Positions 32,297 to 33,799 of a stretch of 33,799 bases of DNA are shown here, piece by piece. Under the pieces are notes generated by a model that did no database searches, was not told the origin of the DNA, and saw nothing but the letters and a program-made list of their open reading frames with translations. Source of the DNA: Clostridia bacterium (GTDB lineage Bacteria > Bacillota > Clostridia > Oscillospirales > CAG-272); the NCBI GenBank assembly GCA_017462615.1, contig JAFTQT010000160.1:1-33799 (forward strand), in the 5' to 3' direction. The position numbers were made by a program, and so were the translations under genes. Each line of letters opens with the position of its first letter. Position 1 is the stretch's first letter.

Positions 32297-33799
32297 TCAT
32301 TCCTCCTTCAAATAAAAAATTTCGTATACTTGTAGCAAATGTGCAATTTCTCTATCGGTCAAGGTATATTCCGATTTATTGTTCGCGTGCATTACGTCCG
32401 CTGTACGCATGGAATGACCATAATAACCCAGCGCATGGCCAATTTCATGAGTTGCAATATTCTTCTGCTGATTGGCCGTCAAATTTCGATCTACTAAATA
32501 CACTCTAGCATTTGTAAGTTTCTTGGTTGTCTTGTTAGTGGCTCCCCATTTTACATTAACTGCGAACGAAGAATCGATGCTATAACTTGTTAATCCTCCA
32601 GTGCTACTATCTATATTCGCTCCAAGACCAATTAAAGTTGCTTCATCTCCTCCATAACATAGTATTTGCGCATCGTCTTCATTAGTGGTAATGGACACCG
32701 AAATAGGAAGAACTGCGTTCCATTGATCCAAAGCACAACCGACACTAGAAAGCATATAAAAATTGTCGTTTGTGTAACTGTAATTTTGATAATATAATTT
32801 AGGTGAAGAATCCCAGAATCCAACCGAAGCACCACTTCCCGCATTCCAACTCGTCAAACTTAATGGAGATACACGAAGCACCCACATTTCATCATCAGTG
32901 GCAACCCCTAGATTTGATTGCATGCACGAATTTCTGAAATATCGACTTCCTTCCGTTTCCACACCTAAGCATAGTGTATAGTTTGCATATAGTTCTTGAT
33001 AACTGGCACGAGATTGGATTACAACGCCGCTGTGTCCAACAGACAATCTCCACTGTTGCCTCAAAGCAAGCGCTTCGCTGCGGGCTTGCAATGTCACTGC
33101 ATTTTGTGAATCCGCTGTGCCAATCCCAGCTGTTAGCATAAGTCCTGAAGATTTCGTTGAACGTATTTCGAAATATCCATTTCCTAAATTTACTAATTGC
33201 CATTTTTGATCATCTATTTCAGAAAACTGTCGCAATTTAACTGACGAACCATCATCTTGCAAATAATTTCTATATTTTGCATTCTGTATATAATAGATTC
33301 CCGTTTGCAAATCTGCTGTGACATACTGATACACTACCGTCAGTATCGGCGGATAAGGACTTCCGCACAAATAAAACGCCGCGCCATCATTGGGGCACAC
33401 AATGCCAAAGCCATAATTGGGCGCATTGCTATACCAGGATCCCACAAGATAGCTTACGTCAAAATCAATATAGGTTGCGCTGTTTTCTCCCACAGCACTG
33501 TCCACCAAGGTGGTGGACATGCCGTAGTTTTCTTGCTCGGATGCTGAGATATAATTCCAATTGCTCTGCTGGTGCCATGGATACGTAGCCGCGTAAAGCC
33601 GGATCGTATAATCCATGCCGTTATCGGTCCCTTCCTCATCATCATATTGGTATTGCGAATACCAAAGGCTCAGCTCTACGTTTCCGGTAACGACGTTCTC
33701 CGGAAGCTCCGGTAGTGACAGCCATAAATAGCCAATGCTATCATCGGCAAAATAGATCATGTCCCACCCACTATAATCGCCGTAAGGGTCATTGGATGC
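32297..33799 (-). CDS. Secreted metzincin-like metalloprotease with DNRLRE-like and ricin-type domains (N-terminus outside window)
   Basis: The visible 500 residues are open to the window edge, so the start and any signal peptide are missing. From about 1 to 130 is a DNRLRE-like beta domain (VELSLWYSQYQY and onward). From about 140 to 310 is a ricin-type beta-trefoil, with three QxW-like motifs (QKW, QQW, EMW). The C-terminal catalytic domain has HEIGHALGYYGH, with His451, Glu452, His455 and His462, and a Met-turn candidate in TADVMH (Met470). The layout suggests a zinc endopeptidase outside the cell, held to glycans. The spacing to the third His is one residue longer than the classical HExxHxxGxxH. 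Coupled to the lipoprotein gene; AT-rich. Confidence 0.78.
   Translation of the reverse strand, partial: ASNDPYGDYSGWDMIYFADDSIGYLWLSLPELPENVVTGNVELSLWYSQYQYDDEEGTDNGMDYTIRLYAATYPWHQQSNWNYISASEQENYGMSTTLVDSAVGENSATYIDFDVSYLVGSWYSNAPNYGFGIVCPNDGAAFYLCGSPYPPILTVVYQYVTADLQTGIYYIQNAKYRNYLQDDGSSVKLRQFSEIDDQKWQLVNLGNGYFEIRSTKSSGLMLTAGIGTADSQNAVTLQARSEALALRQQWRLSVGHSGVVIQSRASYQELYANYTLCLGVETEGSRYFRNSCMQSNLGVATDDEMWVLRVSPLSLTSWNAGSGASVGFWDSSPKLYYQNYSYTNDNFYMLSSVGCALDQWNAVLPISVSITTNEDDAQILCYGGDEATLIGLGANIDSSTGGLTSYSIDSSFAVNVKWGATNKTTKKLTNARVYLVDRNLTANQQKNIATHEIGHALGYYGHSMRTADVMHANNKSEYTLTDREIAHLLQVYEIFYLKEE

Overview
The window looks like chromosome from a spore-forming member of the Clostridia (Bacillota). 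The evidence is the gene families: YqfC, YqfD, YlbJ and a SigK C-terminal half, all endospore-specific, plus a serine-phosphorylatable HPr, EpsG, DUF1385 and TIGR04086 proteins. Most of the window is fairly GC-rich. The first ~430 bases and the last ~2.5 kb are visibly more AT-rich. No rRNA, tRNA or CRISPR array was seen.

Layout. (1) 1-779: the 3' end of a large serine recombinase gene stops exactly where the 3' half of sigK begins. This is the right-hand border of a skin-type element interrupting sigK, the mother-cell sigma factor gene, and is the most interesting feature here. (2) 827-6488 (minus): a glycan block with a GT4 glycosyltransferase, an EpsG-like polymerase, a Wzx-type flippase and a cytoplasmic GH20-type hexosaminidase. 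(3) 6601-8871 (minus): a DUF1385 membrane protein and a divergent PRPP synthetase. (4) 9048-16144 (minus): a tightly packed housekeeping and sporulation operon in the order yqfC-yqfD-phoH-ybeY-era-recO-mutS2. A sigma-E-like promoter precedes yqfC, and ylbJ is divergent to it. (5) 17340-18348 (minus): three small proteins of unknown function. (6) 18547-19299 (minus): yceD-rpmF behind a consensus sigma-A promoter. (7) 19520-21799 (plus): nnrD and an AAC(3)-family acetyltransferase. (8) 21806-25822 (minus): an unknown membrane protein, then coaD, rsmD and uvrC in an overlapping operon, and an HPr gene. (9) 25980-30180 (minus): rimM-trmD followed by an O-antigen-ligase-like protein and two membrane-anchored proteins that resemble each other (DUF4330-like). 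(10) 30387-31202 (plus): yajC and a TIGR04086 membrane protein. (11) 31299-33799 (minus, runs off the window): a lipoprotein and a secreted multidomain metzincin-like protease, AT-rich and probably accessory.

How it fits together. Regions 4, 6, 8, 9 and 10 are core translation, repair and cofactor functions with embedded sporulation genes. In region 1, sigK can only give a working protein after the recombinase excises the element, which ties the mobile element to the sporulation programme. Regions 2 and 9 together supply transferase, flippase, polymerase and ligase activities for a surface glycopolymer. Region 11 encodes an exported protease with carbohydrate-binding modules, suited to binding and cutting glycosylated or polysaccharide-associated targets. 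Start codons were chosen by Shine-Dalgarno spacing; where that shortens an open frame, the entry says so.
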